From contig NZ_FNFB01000001.1 in the NCBI RefSeq assembly GCF_900100395.1, positions 558,001-622,000 of the forward strand: a stretch of 64,000 nucleotides of DNA. The letters run 5' to 3'. The notes under the pieces are model-generated. The model ran no database searches and was not told the origin of the DNA. It was given only the letters and a program-made list of their open reading frames with translations. The number at the start of each line of letters is the position of its first letter. Within the stretch, counting starts at the first letter, position 1. The DNA comes from Nonomuraea maritima (GTDB lineage Bacteria > Actinomycetota > Actinomycetes > Streptosporangiales > Streptosporangiaceae). A program made the position numbers and the translations under genes. Positions 47,301-55,881 of the stretch are shown here, one piece after another.

Positions 47301-49347
47301 CCCGCCGCCGGTGGGGGTTCCGCACGTGTTCCTGGAGCCGGTGCCCGACCCGCTGGCCGACCTTGTGGCTCGGCACGCCCGCACGCGCGGGCCGTTCCAC
47401 GCCTCGACGGCCGCCGCCCGGTTCGGGCTGGGCGTGGCCGTGGTGACCGACACGCTGCGGCGGCTGGCGGCGACCGGGCGGGTCGTCAACGGCGAGTTCC
47501 GGCCCGGCGGGCGGGGCGAGGAGTGGTGCGACGCGGGTGTGCTGCGGATGCTGCGCCGCCGGTCGCTGGCCCGGCTCCGCAAGGAGGTGGAGCCCGTCGC
47601 CCCGGAGACGCTCGCCCGGTTCCTGCCCGCCTGGCACGGCATCACCGGCGCCGACGGGGGTGCGCCGGCGCGGGGGGCGATCGGTTCGGCGCGGGCGATG
47701 GACGCGCTGGTCCGTTCCATCGAGCAACTGCAGGGCGCCGCGGTGCCCGCCTCGGCGCTGGAGACGCTGGTGCTGCCCTCGCGGGTGCCCGGATACCATC
47801 CGGCGCTGCTCGACGAGCTGACCTCGTCGGGCGAGGTGATGTGGGTGGGGCAGGGTTCGCTGCCCGGTGGCGACGGCTGGGTGTCGCTCTACTTCGCCGA
47901 CACGGCGCCGCTGTTGATGCCCGACCCGGCCGAGATCACGATGACGCCGGTGCACGAGCGCGTGCTGGAGTTGCTCGGCGCGGGCGGGGCGCTGTTCTTC
48001 CGTGGGCTCTCCGACCTGGCCGGCTCGCTCGACGACGCGACGCTGGTGTCCGCCCTGTGGGACCTGGTGTGGGCGGGCCGGGTGTCGGGCGACACGCTGG
48101 CGCCGCTGCGCGCGACGCTCGGCACCGGACGGCCCGCGCACCGGCCGTCCGTGACGCGGCGGCGCCGGGCCGTGCTGCCGAGCCGGAGCGGGCCGCCGAC
48201 CGTGGCGGGGCGTTGGTGGCTGCTGCCCGAGCCGGCCGCCGACGCCACCCAGCGGGCGCACGCACAGGCTGAGGTGCTCCTGGAACGGCACGGGGTGGTG
48301 ACCAGGGGTGCGGTGACGTCCGAGCGGCTGCCTGGCGGGTTCACGCCCATCTACCAGGTGTTGCGGGCGTACGAGGAGAGCGGCAGGTGCCGTCGGGGCT
48401 ACTTCGTGGAGGGGCTCGGCGGGGCGCAGTTCGCGCTGCCGGGGGCGGTGGACCGCATGCGCGCCATGGCCCCGAGCATCGCACCCGGCTCTCAGCCCGC
48501 GAGCTCACCTGCTGCTCCCGACGCCTACGGCCTGCCGCCAGGAGGCGCCGCCGGGTACGACGCCCCTTACGGCGACGAGGCCCACGACCCGCTCGGCGAC
48601 GCATTGGGTGGGCGGTCCGGTGGCGGGCATGGTGCCGGTGCCAGTGCAGATGACGGGTTCGGGAACCGGTTCGGCAACGAGCCTGGTGGCGGGCTCGGTG
48701 ACCGATTCGGCGACAGGCCCGAAGACCGGTTCGGCAGCGGGCCTGGTGACCCATTCGGTGACAGGACGGGAGATCGGCGCGGAGGCGGGTTGTCTGGCGA
48801 CAGGGCCGAAGGCCGGTTCGGAGGCGGCCTGTCTGGTGACAGGACTGGAGACCGATTCGGAAGCGGGCTGCCTGGCGACAGGGCCGGAAACCGGTTCGGC
48901 AGTGGGGCTGGTGGCGGGCTCGGAAGTGGAGTGACTGAAGGGCGTGGTGAGCGGCGCAGGGGTGGGCCGGGTGATGGCGGGAGGCGGGCTGTGGTGCTGG
49001 CGGCGGCTGACCCTGCCAGTCCGTACGGGGCCGCGCTGTCATGGCCGCAGCATCCCGGCGAGGTCGGGCACAAGCCTGGGAGGAAAGCCGGTTCGCTCGT
49101 GGTGCTCGTGGATGGCCACCTGGTGCTCTACGTCGAGCGTGGCGGCAAGACGCTGCTGTCGTTCACCGACGGTGAGCGGTTGCAGCCCGCTGTGGACGCG
49201 CTGGCGCTGGCCGTACGTGACGGGGCGCTGGGCAAACTGACGGTGGAGCGGGCCGACGGCGCCCCGATCGTCGACTCCCCGCTGGCGGCGGCACTGGAGG
49301 CGGCCGGCTTCCACCCCACACCTCGTGGCCTGCGCCTACGCGCCTGA
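44341..49347 (+). CDS. lhr: ATP-dependent helicase Lhr with repeat insertion
   Basis: A 1668-residue superfamily 2 helicase. Walker A is VVAPTGSGKT (43-50) and motif II DEVH (166-169). Later helicase motifs are IVFANSRRLAERL, VATSSLELGIDMGAVDLV and QRIGRAGH. The large Lhr C-terminal half follows (VYESRVGDVFVLGATSWRIEDI). Actinobacterial Lhr is about 1500 residues. Here residues of about 1410-1537 are a Gly/Arg/Asp low-complexity segment (FGSGL, GDRAG-type units). It ends with a conserved tail (PYGAALSWPQHPGEVGHKPG). A GTG start is used. DNA repair of interstrand or alkylation damage is the known role. Confidence 0.95.
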   Translation: MSSLDHFSQVTRQWFAGAFEAPTAAQEGAWESIARGDNTLVVAPTGSGKTLAAFLWSLDRLAAAPADGERKGTRVLYVSPLKALAVDVERNLRAPLAGLKQTARRLGLPVPEISVAIRSGDTPAEDRRRFAAKPSDILITTPESLFLLLTSQAREALHAVETVIVDEVHAVAATKRGAHLALTLERLDALLDRPAQRVGLSATVRPVSEVATFLGGARPATVVQPPSDKQIEVEVVVPVEDMTEMQAGPPADGEELTPEPANRSIWPHVEERLFDLIESHSSTIVFANSRRLAERLCTRLNELAYDRGAAGEAVDLSIWETGAPQRPPAEVMAQAGASRGVVTEIVRAHHGSVSKEERAQIEEALKSGRLPAVVATSSLELGIDMGAVDLVACVEAPPSVASGLQRIGRAGHQVGAVSKGVIFPKYRGDLVQTAVVAERMKSGLIEELRYPRNPLDVLAQQIVAMTSLDEWTVDDLEAVVRRAAPYATLPRSALEATLDMLAGRYPSEEFAELRPRIVWDRVTGTLRGRPGAQRLAVTNGGTIPDRGLFGVFLVGERASRVGELDEEMVYESRVGDVFVLGATSWRIEDITADRVLVSPAPGQPGKLPFWHGDTPGRPAELGRAIGQFLREQAKQDSTERIQAAGLDEYAAGNLLAYLREQREATGYVPDDRTLLVERFHDELGDWRVVIHSPYGARVHAPWALAINRRLHERYGLDVQAVHSDDGIVLRIPDTLAEPPTDVAAFDAEEIEQIVTEELGGSALFASRFRECAGRALLLPRRVPGRRSPLWQQRQRAAHLLGVASQYASFPIVLETMRECLQDVFDVPGLVQLMRDIAARRVRVVEVETSQASPFATSLLFHYVGAFMYEGDAPLAERRAQALALDTTLLAELLGQADLRELLDPDVISDSERELARLDRPLRDAEDLADLLRSHGPLLVPDVSVRGGDPAWLAELERARRAIRVRVAGQEQWAAIEDAARMRDALGVPPPVGVPHVFLEPVPDPLADLVARHARTRGPFHASTAAARFGLGVAVVTDTLRRLAATGRVVNGEFRPGGRGEEWCDAGVLRMLRRRSLARLRKEVEPVAPETLARFLPAWHGITGADGGAPARGAIGSARAMDALVRSIEQLQGAAVPASALETLVLPSRVPGYHPALLDELTSSGEVMWVGQGSLPGGDGWVSLYFADTAPLLMPDPAEITMTPVHERVLELLGAGGALFFRGLSDLAGSLDDATLVSALWDLVWAGRVSGDTLAPLRATLGTGRPAHRPSVTRRRRAVLPSRSGPPTVAGRWWLLPEPAADATQRAHAQAEVLLERHGVVTRGAVTSERLPGGFTPIYQVLRAYEESGRCRRGYFVEGLGGAQFALPGAVDRMRAMAPSIAPGSQPASSPAAPDAYGLPPGGAAGYDAPYGDEAHDPLGDALGGRSGGGHGAGASADDGFGNRFGNEPGGGLGDRFGDRPEDRFGSGPGDPFGDRTGDRRGGGLSGDRAEGRFGGGLSGDRTGDRFGSGLPGDRAGNRFGSGAGGGLGSGVTEGRGERRRGGPGDGGRRAVVLAAADPASPYGAALSWPQHPGEVGHKPGRKAGSLVVLVDGHLVLYVERGGKTLLSFTDGERLQPAVDALALAVRDGALGKLTVERADGAPIVDSPLAAALEAAGFHPTPRGLRLRA

Positions 49348-50667
49348 TCGCAACACACACCCGAGTGGAACGACGGACGTACGGCGTGCGTGATCCCGGG
49401 GGGTGGACCCGCCGCGTGCGGTGCATGTGCCGGGCCGCCGACGGCTACCGGACCGTGACCGTGGACGTGCGCGGGGCTTCGCGTGTCGTGCGGCTCCGCC
49501 GTCGCCTGTGGCACCCGGGAGTTGTCTTCCCAGGGCCGTCTTCGGCGTTGCCTGGCGGTGGCCCTGCGACGTGTGGTCCTGGCAGCCGGGCCCCATAGGG
49601 CTGTGACGGCCGATGGGCAACGCAGGCGGCGGCCAGGGCTGTGCGGGAGGCCGGACAAGGAAAGAAAAATAGGGCTTACGCAGCAACTGAATGATCGTTA
49701 TGTTACTAGGCGTGGCGTCAGACCCCGGGGCGTTCGCCCGAGAGGCGTCCGACGGCACAGGCACGTCGCACGGCTGGTCCACGCCGTGACTGGAGTGGTC
49801 ATCAGCGGAGGGCGGATCGACGGTGCCATCGACGTCTCGCTGCCGCGCCGCCGACGTCGGCGGCCTCGTGGCGGGTCCAGCCGCGTTAAGCGTCGCGGGC
49901 GTCGACCCTCGTAGCCTGTCCTGGCAGTCGTCACGGGCGTTACCGCGAGCCCGATCCGCCCGGGTCCGTGCGCCGGCGGGCCGGGGAAGTCGAGACACAC
50001 TCCGAAGTGGCACGGAAGCTGCGGCCGAGAGGTTCGCGACCCTCCCAACGCCACACGCCCACGACCCGCCACCGCGCTCCCACCACCACCCGCGGCGTCC
50101 CACCACGAAAGCCGACGCATACTTCGAGGCGCGGCGGGCCGAGTGGGTCACGGCCTTCGAAAGAGCGCACTCCCACCACCACGCCCGGCGTCGCGGAACG
50201 GAAGCCGACGCGTACTCGGAGGCGCGGCGGGCGCGGTGGGTCGCTACCTTCGCGACACGGCATGCCCACGTCCACTCGCGGCGTTCCCACCGACCACGGG
50301 CGGCGTTCCCGCGACCAGCCGCGGCGACCCCGCAGGCATCCACGGCAATGCACGAGCGCCCACGACGTGCTCGCGGGCATCCTCGGCAGTCGCGCCATCG
50401 TGCACGGCGGTCCACGACCGGCTGCGACATCCGCACAACCGTCCATGACAATCGCCTGACCGCCCACGGCACGCCCGCGGTCATCCTCGGCAAGCACCAC
50501 CATGCACGACGCCCCACGACCGTCCACGGCAGGCCTTCGATCGTTCGTGGTCGGTTCAGGGCCGGGTGTGGGGTGATCGGCCCCGTGCTACGAGGCGCGG
50601 GTGACCGCTTGAGCCGGTCGGCCGTGAGGCGGTCGTCCCTCCGACCATCGCGACCAGGAGACAACCC
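49348..50667. other. 1.3-kb gap with degenerate repeats and no confident gene
   Basis: Long open frames run on both strands, but none shows strong actinobacterial codon bias or family resemblance. A short frame at 49364-49598 (RRVRCMCRAADGYRTVTVDVR) is the only piece that reads at all protein-like. A less GC-rich island lies at 49655-49710. A perfect 18-bp palindrome, GCCGCCGACGTCGGCGGC, is at 49847-49864. Two imperfect 93-bp direct repeats span about 50085-50270 (GCCGACGC at 50111 and 50204). The lower-bias frame over them would read ADAYFEARRAEWV then ADAYSEARRARWV. This may be a decayed gene. Confidence 0.5.
49676..49704 (+). promoter_or_regulatory. Candidate promoter in the gap after lhr
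   Basis: TTACGC (49676-49681), a 17-base spacer and TATGTT (49699-49704) fit a sigma-70-type promoter inside the only AT-richer island of the gap. It points toward the ABC exporter operon and toward a 29-codon frame starting at ATG 49700. No transcription evidence. Confidence 0.3.
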
Positions 50668-51417
50668 ATGACTGCGGCTCTGGAGATCAACGGCCTGGTG
50701 AAGGCCTACGGGGAGAAGGTCGCTGTCGACCGTGTCACATTGACCGTGCCGCAGGGCTCGTTCTACGGGCTGGTCGGGCAGAACGGCGCGGGCAAGACGA
50801 CCACGCTGTCCATGGCGGTGGGACTGCTGCGTCCCGATGCCGGGACGGCGCGCATCTTCGGGGCGGACGTGTGGTCCGACCCGGCGACGGCCAAGCAGCT
50901 CGTCGGCGTCCTGCCCGACGGGATGGCGATGCCGGAGCGGCTCACCGGGCGCGAGGTGCTGACGTATCTCGGGCTGTTGCGCGGGCTGAAAAAAGAGGTG
51001 GTGACCGAACGCGCCACGGAACTGCTGTCGGTGCTCGAGCTGGAGGGAGCCGAGAAGACCCTGGTGATCGAGTACTCGACCGGCATGCGCAAGAAGATCG
51101 GCCTGGCCACGGCGCTGCTGCACGCGCCTCGGCTGCTGGTGCTGGACGAGCCGTTCGAGGCGGTCGACCCGGTGTCGGCGGCGACCATCAAGGGGATCCT
51201 GCGCGGGTTCGTCGAGGGCGGCGGCTCGATCGTGCTGTCCAGCCACGTGATGGCGCTGGTGGAGCAGCTGTGCGACCACGTCGGCGTGATCGACAAGGGC
51301 CGGGTGGCGGCCGCGGGCACGCTGGAGGACGTACGCGGCGCGGCGACGCTGGAGGACAGGTTCGTCGAGCTGGTCGGTTCGGGTTCCACGGCCGCCAAGG
51401 GGTTGTCATGGCTGTAG
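50668..51417 (+). CDS. ABC transporter ATP-binding protein (exporter type)
   Basis: A 249-residue ABC ATPase. Walker A GLVGQNGAGKTTTLSMAVGL, an unusual signature region YSTGMRKKIGLATALLHAP (YSTGM replacing LSGGQ, seen in ABC-2-type exporter ATPases), Walker B LLVLDEPFEAVD and switch LSSHVMALVEQLCD. The ATG follows CAGGAGACAACCC. It overlaps the permease start by ten bases, so the pair is an exporter of unknown cargo. Confidence 0.92.
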   Translation: MTAALEINGLVKAYGEKVAVDRVTLTVPQGSFYGLVGQNGAGKTTTLSMAVGLLRPDAGTARIFGADVWSDPATAKQLVGVLPDGMAMPERLTGREVLTYLGLLRGLKKEVVTERATELLSVLELEGAEKTLVIEYSTGMRKKIGLATALLHAPRLLVLDEPFEAVDPVSAATIKGILRGFVEGGGSIVLSSHVMALVEQLCDHVGVIDKGRVAAAGTLEDVRGAATLEDRFVELVGSGSTAAKGLSWL

Positions 51418-53198
51418 TGATGACGCTGGTCCAGATGAAGCTGGCGATCCTGCGCCACGCGGTCAAGGGTCCGCAGGGCAGCACGATGTCGTCGGCGGGC
51501 GTGCTCGGTGTCCTGATCGCGGGCGGCACCGTTTACCTGGCCTTCCTCGACGGTGACTGGCTGCCGGCCGCGTACGCGGTCTGGATGCTCGGATGGATCA
51601 TCGGCCCGGTCTTCTCCGGAGGTGGCGACGAGTCGCTGCGCCCCGAGTTCTTCTCGGCCATCGGGCTGCGCCCGTACCGGCTCGCGGCCGGGCTGCTGAC
51701 GGCGGCGTTCATCGGCGTCGCTCCGGTGGTCAGCCTGCTCGCCCTGGCGGGGCTGGTGGTCGCCGGGACGCGGGAAGGCGTCGTGGGGGTGGTCGTGGCC
51801 GTGCCCGCGATGGTGTTGCAGCTGGCCGTGTTCGTCCTGCTGTCGAGGGTCGCGGTGGCGCTGCTCGGCGTGGCGCTCGGTTCCAGGGTCGGGGCGATCG
51901 GCGCGGGCGTGATCAACGGGGTGATCCTCGCGATCCTCGGACAGGGCTGGGTCTTCGCGGTGGCTCTCGGCCAGGGCGGCCAGATCCCCGAGTTCGTCCG
52001 CTACCTGCCGTCCGGGTGGGGGCTGCTGGCGGTCGAGGGCAACCTCCTGGCGCTGGTCGCGATGGCCGTGCTGATCGTGCTGCTGCTGGGGGCGTGGGCG
52101 GCGTTGCTGACCCGGCGTACGGGGGCTGACCGGCCCTCGACCCGGGGCCGCAGGCCGATGCGGGCGGCGACGGCGCGGCAGGCGGTGATCGCGAAGGAGC
52201 TACGTACGTGGACCCGTGACCTGGTGCGCACCCATCAGATGGCCTTCGCGCTGACGTACGGTGTGTGCTTCGCCGCCGCGCCGCTCGCGCTGGGGATCCC
52301 CGACATGCTGCCGCTCGCCGGGCCGATCTTCATCGCGATGGCGGCGTCGCTGTCCGCCAACACGTACGGCACCGACGGCACCGCCCACTGGCTCACCCTG
52401 CTGACGCCCGGCGCGTCCGACGTACGAGGTCGGCAGCTGGCCTGGCTGGCGGCGGTGGGGCCGGTCGCCGTGCTGCTGACGGTGGCGTTCACGCTGGTCA
52501 CGGGTGGTCCGTGGCCGCTGGTCCTGTCGGCGACGCCGGCACTGCTCGGCGGCGGGGCGGGGCTGGTGCTGCTGGTCTCGGTGTACGGGCTCGTCCCCGG
52601 CATCGATCCCCGCAACCGCGGCGGCAACCCGCTGCGGACCTCCGAGGACGAGGGCAGCCTGACCGGGATGGCGTACCTCATGCTCCTCCTGGTGGCGTGC
52701 AGCGCGGCGCCGGCCGTGACGGTCGCGGCGATGTTCGGCTGGTGGGGCGTGCCGGTCGGGGTGGCCACCGGTGTGCTGTGTTACTGGGGGTTCGGACTGC
52801 TGGCGGAGCGGCGGCTGACGGCCAGGGGGGCGGAGCTGCTCCAGGTCATGCGTACGGGGCGGCGTCCGGGAAGCATCACCGGGAAGTCCTCGTTCGCGAT
52901 GCCGAAGATGTCGAAGCCGCGCGAGTTCATCGTGATGGTCTGCATCACACTCGGCGCGATCCCGCTCATACCGCAGGGCGTCGTGGCGATGACGATGCTG
53001 TCCGACGGGCAGCTCGGGCACACCTGGTTCCTCGCCACGCACATGCCGCCGGCGCTGCGCTGGCCCACGGCGATCGTGATGGTGCTGCTCGGCCTGGGCA
53101 TGTACACGACAGGGTTCCTGCTCTGGCGTCAGGCGAAGAAGCAGGCCGCCGGCGCCCGGGCTGAGGCCCGTGAAGAGCCTCAGGAGGCCGCACCATAG
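51408..53198 (+). CDS. ABC exporter membrane protein
   Basis: A 596-residue polytopic membrane protein with roughly a dozen hydrophobic segments (AGVLGVLIAGGTVYLAFLDG, LGVALGSRVGAIGAGVINGV, VGPVAVLLTVAFTLVTGG). There is a basic stretch in the middle (RRTGADRPSTRGRRPMRAA). It is transcribed with the ATPase, overlapping it by ten bases. The size suggests a fused or full-length ABC-2 permease. Substrate unknown; lipid, antibiotic or peptide are possible. Confidence 0.85.
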   Translation: MAVVMTLVQMKLAILRHAVKGPQGSTMSSAGVLGVLIAGGTVYLAFLDGDWLPAAYAVWMLGWIIGPVFSGGGDESLRPEFFSAIGLRPYRLAAGLLTAAFIGVAPVVSLLALAGLVVAGTREGVVGVVVAVPAMVLQLAVFVLLSRVAVALLGVALGSRVGAIGAGVINGVILAILGQGWVFAVALGQGGQIPEFVRYLPSGWGLLAVEGNLLALVAMAVLIVLLLGAWAALLTRRTGADRPSTRGRRPMRAATARQAVIAKELRTWTRDLVRTHQMAFALTYGVCFAAAPLALGIPDMLPLAGPIFIAMAASLSANTYGTDGTAHWLTLLTPGASDVRGRQLAWLAAVGPVAVLLTVAFTLVTGGPWPLVLSATPALLGGGAGLVLLVSVYGLVPGIDPRNRGGNPLRTSEDEGSLTGMAYLMLLLVACSAAPAVTVAAMFGWWGVPVGVATGVLCYWGFGLLAERRLTARGAELLQVMRTGRRPGSITGKSSFAMPKMSKPREFIVMVCITLGAIPLIPQGVVAMTMLSDGQLGHTWFLATHMPPALRWPTAIVMVLLGLGMYTTGFLLWRQAKKQAAGARAEAREEPQEAAP

Positions 53199-53217
53199 GA
53201 CAAGCCGGCGCGACGCG

Positions 53218-53338
53218 CCCGCGCGGGCACTTCCCGCAGGGGTCCTGACATCCAGGGCACCGCGCGAGTGCTCGCCACACGGATCCTCGCCTCCCGGGAA
53301 CCGCGCGAGCACTCGCCAGGTCCTCGCGTCCCGGGACC
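53218..53338. repeat. Three degenerate 41-bp tandem units
   Basis: ACCGCGCGAG recurs at 53259 and 53300 (period 41), with GATCCTCGCCTCCCGGGA and GTCCTCGCGTCCCGGGA as the ends. A more decayed unit precedes them from about 53218 (CCGCGCGGGCAC, TCCTGACATCCAGGG). Intergenic, between the ABC exporter and the GntR gene. Confidence 0.75.
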
Positions 53339-53398
53339 CGCGTGGACGGGCGCCGGGCCGGCGGTGGAGGTGGTGGGCGGGCGCTGGTGGTGCGGGCG

Positions 53399-53409
53399 CT
53401 GTATACGAT
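53399..53409. promoter_or_regulatory. TGTATAC operator overlapping the GntR gene -10 box
   Basis: CTGTATACGAT contains TGTATAC, the core of FadR/FCD-type GntR operators (TTGTATACAA-like), and overlaps TACGAT (53404-53409), a -10 hexamer 10 bases before the GntR ATG. Autorepression is the obvious reading. A matching element stands upstream of the importer operon. Confidence 0.55.
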
Positions 53410-53419
53410 TAGTGCCCTT

Positions 53420-54082
53420 ATGAGCGATATGACGTTGGGCGCGTCCCACCAGACCTTGCGCGACGAGGTCACCGCCGAGCTTCGCCGCCGCATCCTGTCA
53501 GGCGAGCTGGGTCAGGGCGAACGGTTGGTGGAGGACAGGCTGGCGGCGGCGCTCGGCGTCTCGCGCAACCCGGTACGCGAGTCGATCAGAATCCTGTCCA
53601 CCGAGGGGTTCGTCCAGGTCGTCCCCCGGATCGGCGCGACCGTCGCGGTGCTGTCGGTCGAGGAGGCCGAGGAGCTCTTCGACGTGCGCATCGCGGTCGA
53701 GGGCCTGGCGGCGCGCCTCGCGGCCCGCAAGCGCAGCCCCGCCGCCGCCGACCGGCTGCGCCGGGTGCTGGAGCAGGCCAGGGAGGCCGTCGAGGCCGGG
53801 CGGCTGGAGCAGGTCGCCGACTACAACACCGATTTCCACCTGGCCGTCGCCGAGGCGGCGGGCAACTCGTACCTGACGCTCATGATGAAGCCGATGCTGC
53901 AGCGGGCGCAGTGGGTCTTCAACCGGACCGCCGCCGCGCGCAAGGGCGACTCCTGGTCGGAGCACCTGAGCCTGTGCGAGGCGGTCGCCGCGGGCGACGA
54001 GGACGAGGCGCAGGCGCGCGCCGTCGCGCACGTCGCGGCGGCCCGCCGGTCGTTCCTCGCCGAAACCGGCCGCGCCCGGTAA
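53420..54082 (+). CDS. GntR family (FCD domain) transcriptional regulator
   Basis: A 220-residue regulator. The winged HTH (about 12-80) includes LRRRILSGELGQGERLVEDRLA and VSRNPVRESIRILSTEGFV. The helical FCD ligand domain carries the metal/ligand residues Asp and His in LFDVRIAVEGLAARLAA and DYNTDFHLAVAEAAGNSYL. It precedes a peptide importer and gamma-glutamyltransferase, and the TGTATAC motifs fit its control of both. The ligand is probably a carboxylate or amino acid, as for most FCD members. Confidence 0.92.
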   Translation: MSDMTLGASHQTLRDEVTAELRRRILSGELGQGERLVEDRLAAALGVSRNPVRESIRILSTEGFVQVVPRIGATVAVLSVEEAEELFDVRIAVEGLAARLAARKRSPAAADRLRRVLEQAREAVEAGRLEQVADYNTDFHLAVAEAAGNSYLTLMMKPMLQRAQWVFNRTAAARKGDSWSEHLSLCEAVAAGDEDEAQARAVAHVAAARRSFLAETGRAR

Positions 54083-54160
54083 GCCGGCCGACGGTCAGAA
54101 ACCGGCCGTGCCCGGTGAGCCACCCGGCATCAAAGGCAGGCCGCGCCCGGTGAACCACCC
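54062..54160. repeat. Tandem copies of the GntR gene 3' end
   Basis: A motif GGCCGYGCCCGGTRA recurs at 54068, 54104 and 54139 (periods 36 and 35). The first copy contains the last codons and stop of the GntR gene; the other two are in the following non-coding DNA. It looks like local slippage duplication of a gene end. Confidence 0.7.
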
Positions 54161-54188
54161 GAACGATTAGAAAACGCTCAGATAACAA

Positions 54189-54200
54189 CATAGCGCTATG
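54189..54200. promoter_or_regulatory. 12-bp palindrome CATAGCGCTATG upstream of the importer operon
   Basis: A perfect 12-base palindrome 61 bases before the importer ATG and 24 bases before the TGTATACA element, in an AT-richer stretch. A candidate second operator; the binding protein is unknown. Confidence 0.4.
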
Positions 54201-54223
54201 AAACGCCAGTGAAATGTGAGGTC

Positions 54224-54234
54224 TTGTATACAGT
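54224..54234. promoter_or_regulatory. GntR-type operator TTGTATACA over the importer -10 box
   Basis: TTGTATACAGT contains a perfect 8-base palindrome TGTATACA (54225-54232). TACAGT (54229-54234) inside it fits a -10 hexamer. The same core lies in the GntR promoter, so this regulator probably represses the operon of 54262-61452. Known for FCD-type GntR factors: TTGTATACAA-like targets. Confidence 0.6.
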
Positions 54235-54261
54235 CTCCTAAACCCTTCTACGGAGGCCAGA

Positions 54262-55881
54262 ATGAGACCGTCCCCCAGGCTCGTTGCGGTTCTCGCCACA
54301 CTTCCTCTCGCCCTGGCGGCTTGCGGCGGCGGCGGCAGTTCGAGCACCACGCCCACGGCCCCTCCTTCCATAGCAGACGCCTCGGCCGACAACCGGCCGG
54401 TCAAGGCCGGCGGAACGCTCAACGTGGCGCTCAACGCCGATCCGGACGCACTCGACCCGAGCAGTTCCACCACGCTGGTGGGCCGCGAGGTGTTCGCGAA
54501 CATGTGCGAGAAGCTCTACGACATCGACGCGTCCTCGACACTCGTCCCCCAGCTCGCCGCGGCCATGCCCGAGCTGTCCGACGACGGCAAGGAGGTGACG
54601 ATCAAGATTCGTGAGGGTCTGAAGTTCAACGACGGCACCACCATGGACGCCGAGGCGGTCAAGAAGTCGATCGACCGCCACCGTACGTGGGAGAAGTCGG
54701 CCCGCCAGGCCGACCTCGCCGCGGTCTCCGACGTCACCGTCGTCGACCCGGCCACGGTACGGCTCACCCTGACGCAGGCGTTCACGCCGCTCACCGCGCA
54801 GCTCGCCGACCGCGCCGGCATGATCATGTCGCCGAAGGCCCTGGACGCCGAGGGCGACAACTTCGGCGCGAACCCGGTGTGCGTGGGCCCGTTCAAGTTC
54901 GCGAGCCGCACCTCCGGCAGTGAGATCGCGCTGGAGAAGGCGGCCGACTACTACGACGCCGCCAAGGTCAAGCTCGACAAGCTCGTATACAAAATCATCG
55001 TCGACCCCAACGTCCGCGCCGCGAACCTGAAGTCGGGCGACGTGCAGGTGGCCGACCAGCTCGCCACGACCACGGTCAAGGGCGTGCAGGACGACCCCAA
55101 CCTGGCCGTCGTCGCCGGCGGCGGGCTCGGCTACTACGGCATGCAGATCAACGTCGGCAACGTCAGCGGCTCCACCGAGAAGTACGGCGAGGTGGACACT
55201 CCGCTGGGCAAGAGCCCTGAGCTGCGTGAGGCGTTCGAGCTGGCGCTCGACCGCGACGTGATCAACAAGACCGTGTACAACGGCCTGTACGAGCCCGACT
55301 GCCTCCCCGTGCCGGTCGACAGCCCGTACCGGCCGAAGGACCTGCAGTGCCCCAAGCGTGACGTCGCCAAGGCCAAGCAGCTCGTCCAGGCCTCCGGCGT
55401 GCCGACGCCGATCAAGGTCACGCTGACCTCCCCGAACGACGCCACGAACATCCGCCTGGCGCAGGTCATCCAGCAGATGACCAAGGAGGTCGGCTTCGAG
55501 GTGAGCGTGCAGACCGCCGAGTTCGTCACCACGCTCGACGCGGGCCGCGCCGGCAAGTTCGACGTCATGCTGCTCGGCTGGTCGGGCCGCGTGGACCCGG
55601 ACGGCAACCTGACCAACATCGTCACCACCGGCGGCAGCAACAACTACGGCGGCATGTCCGAGCCGGGCGTCGACGACCCGATCAAGCAAGCCGCCGCCGA
55701 GACGGACCTCGCCAAGCGCACCGAGCTCTACGGCTCGGCCATGGCGAAGATCCAGCAGGTGCGCAGCGTCCTGTACCTGTACCACAGCAAGTACTACCTG
55801 GGCACGGCCAAGAACGTCGCCGGCGTGCAGTACTTCAAGGACGGCCTGCCCCGCTTCGTGACGGCCGGATTCACCGCGTAA
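54262..55881 (+). CDS. Oligopeptide/dipeptide ABC transporter substrate-binding lipoprotein
   Basis: A 539-residue SBP family 5 protein. The signal peptide ends in lipobox LAACG (about residue 20), followed by GGGSSST. Family blocks are LNVALNADPDALDPSSSTT, FNDGTTMDAEAVKKSIDRH and SPELREAFELALDRDVINK. The ATG at 54262 has ACGGAGGCC upstream. It starts a five-gene importer set followed by gamma-glutamyltransferase. The related family includes glutathione- and gamma-glutamyl-peptide-binding members, which would suit the downstream enzyme, but the ligand is not readable here. Confidence 0.92.
   Translation: MRPSPRLVAVLATLPLALAACGGGGSSSTTPTAPPSIADASADNRPVKAGGTLNVALNADPDALDPSSSTTLVGREVFANMCEKLYDIDASSTLVPQLAAAMPELSDDGKEVTIKIREGLKFNDGTTMDAEAVKKSIDRHRTWEKSARQADLAAVSDVTVVDPATVRLTLTQAFTPLTAQLADRAGMIMSPKALDAEGDNFGANPVCVGPFKFASRTSGSEIALEKAADYYDAAKVKLDKLVYKIIVDPNVRAANLKSGDVQVADQLATTTVKGVQDDPNLAVVAGGGLGYYGMQINVGNVSGSTEKYGEVDTPLGKSPELREAFELALDRDVINKTVYNGLYEPDCLPVPVDSPYRPKDLQCPKRDVAKAKQLVQASGVPTPIKVTLTSPNDATNIRLAQVIQQMTKEVGFEVSVQTAEFVTTLDAGRAGKFDVMLLGWSGRVDPDGNLTNIVTTGGSNNYGGMSEPGVDDPIKQAAAETDLAKRTELYGSAMAKIQQVRSVLYLYHSKYYLGTAKNVAGVQYFKDGLPRFVTAGFTA

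Noticed and set aside
44281..48291. A 1336-codon open frame on the minus strand opposite lhr
   Set aside because: It mirrors the GC-rich codons of lhr, is full of Arg/Pro/Gly/His and has no domain; a typical antisense shadow.
49336..51279. A 647-codon open frame on the minus strand covering the lhr-ABC gap
   Set aside because: It runs antisense through the ABC ATPase gene, and its sequence is low-complexity with no family resemblance.
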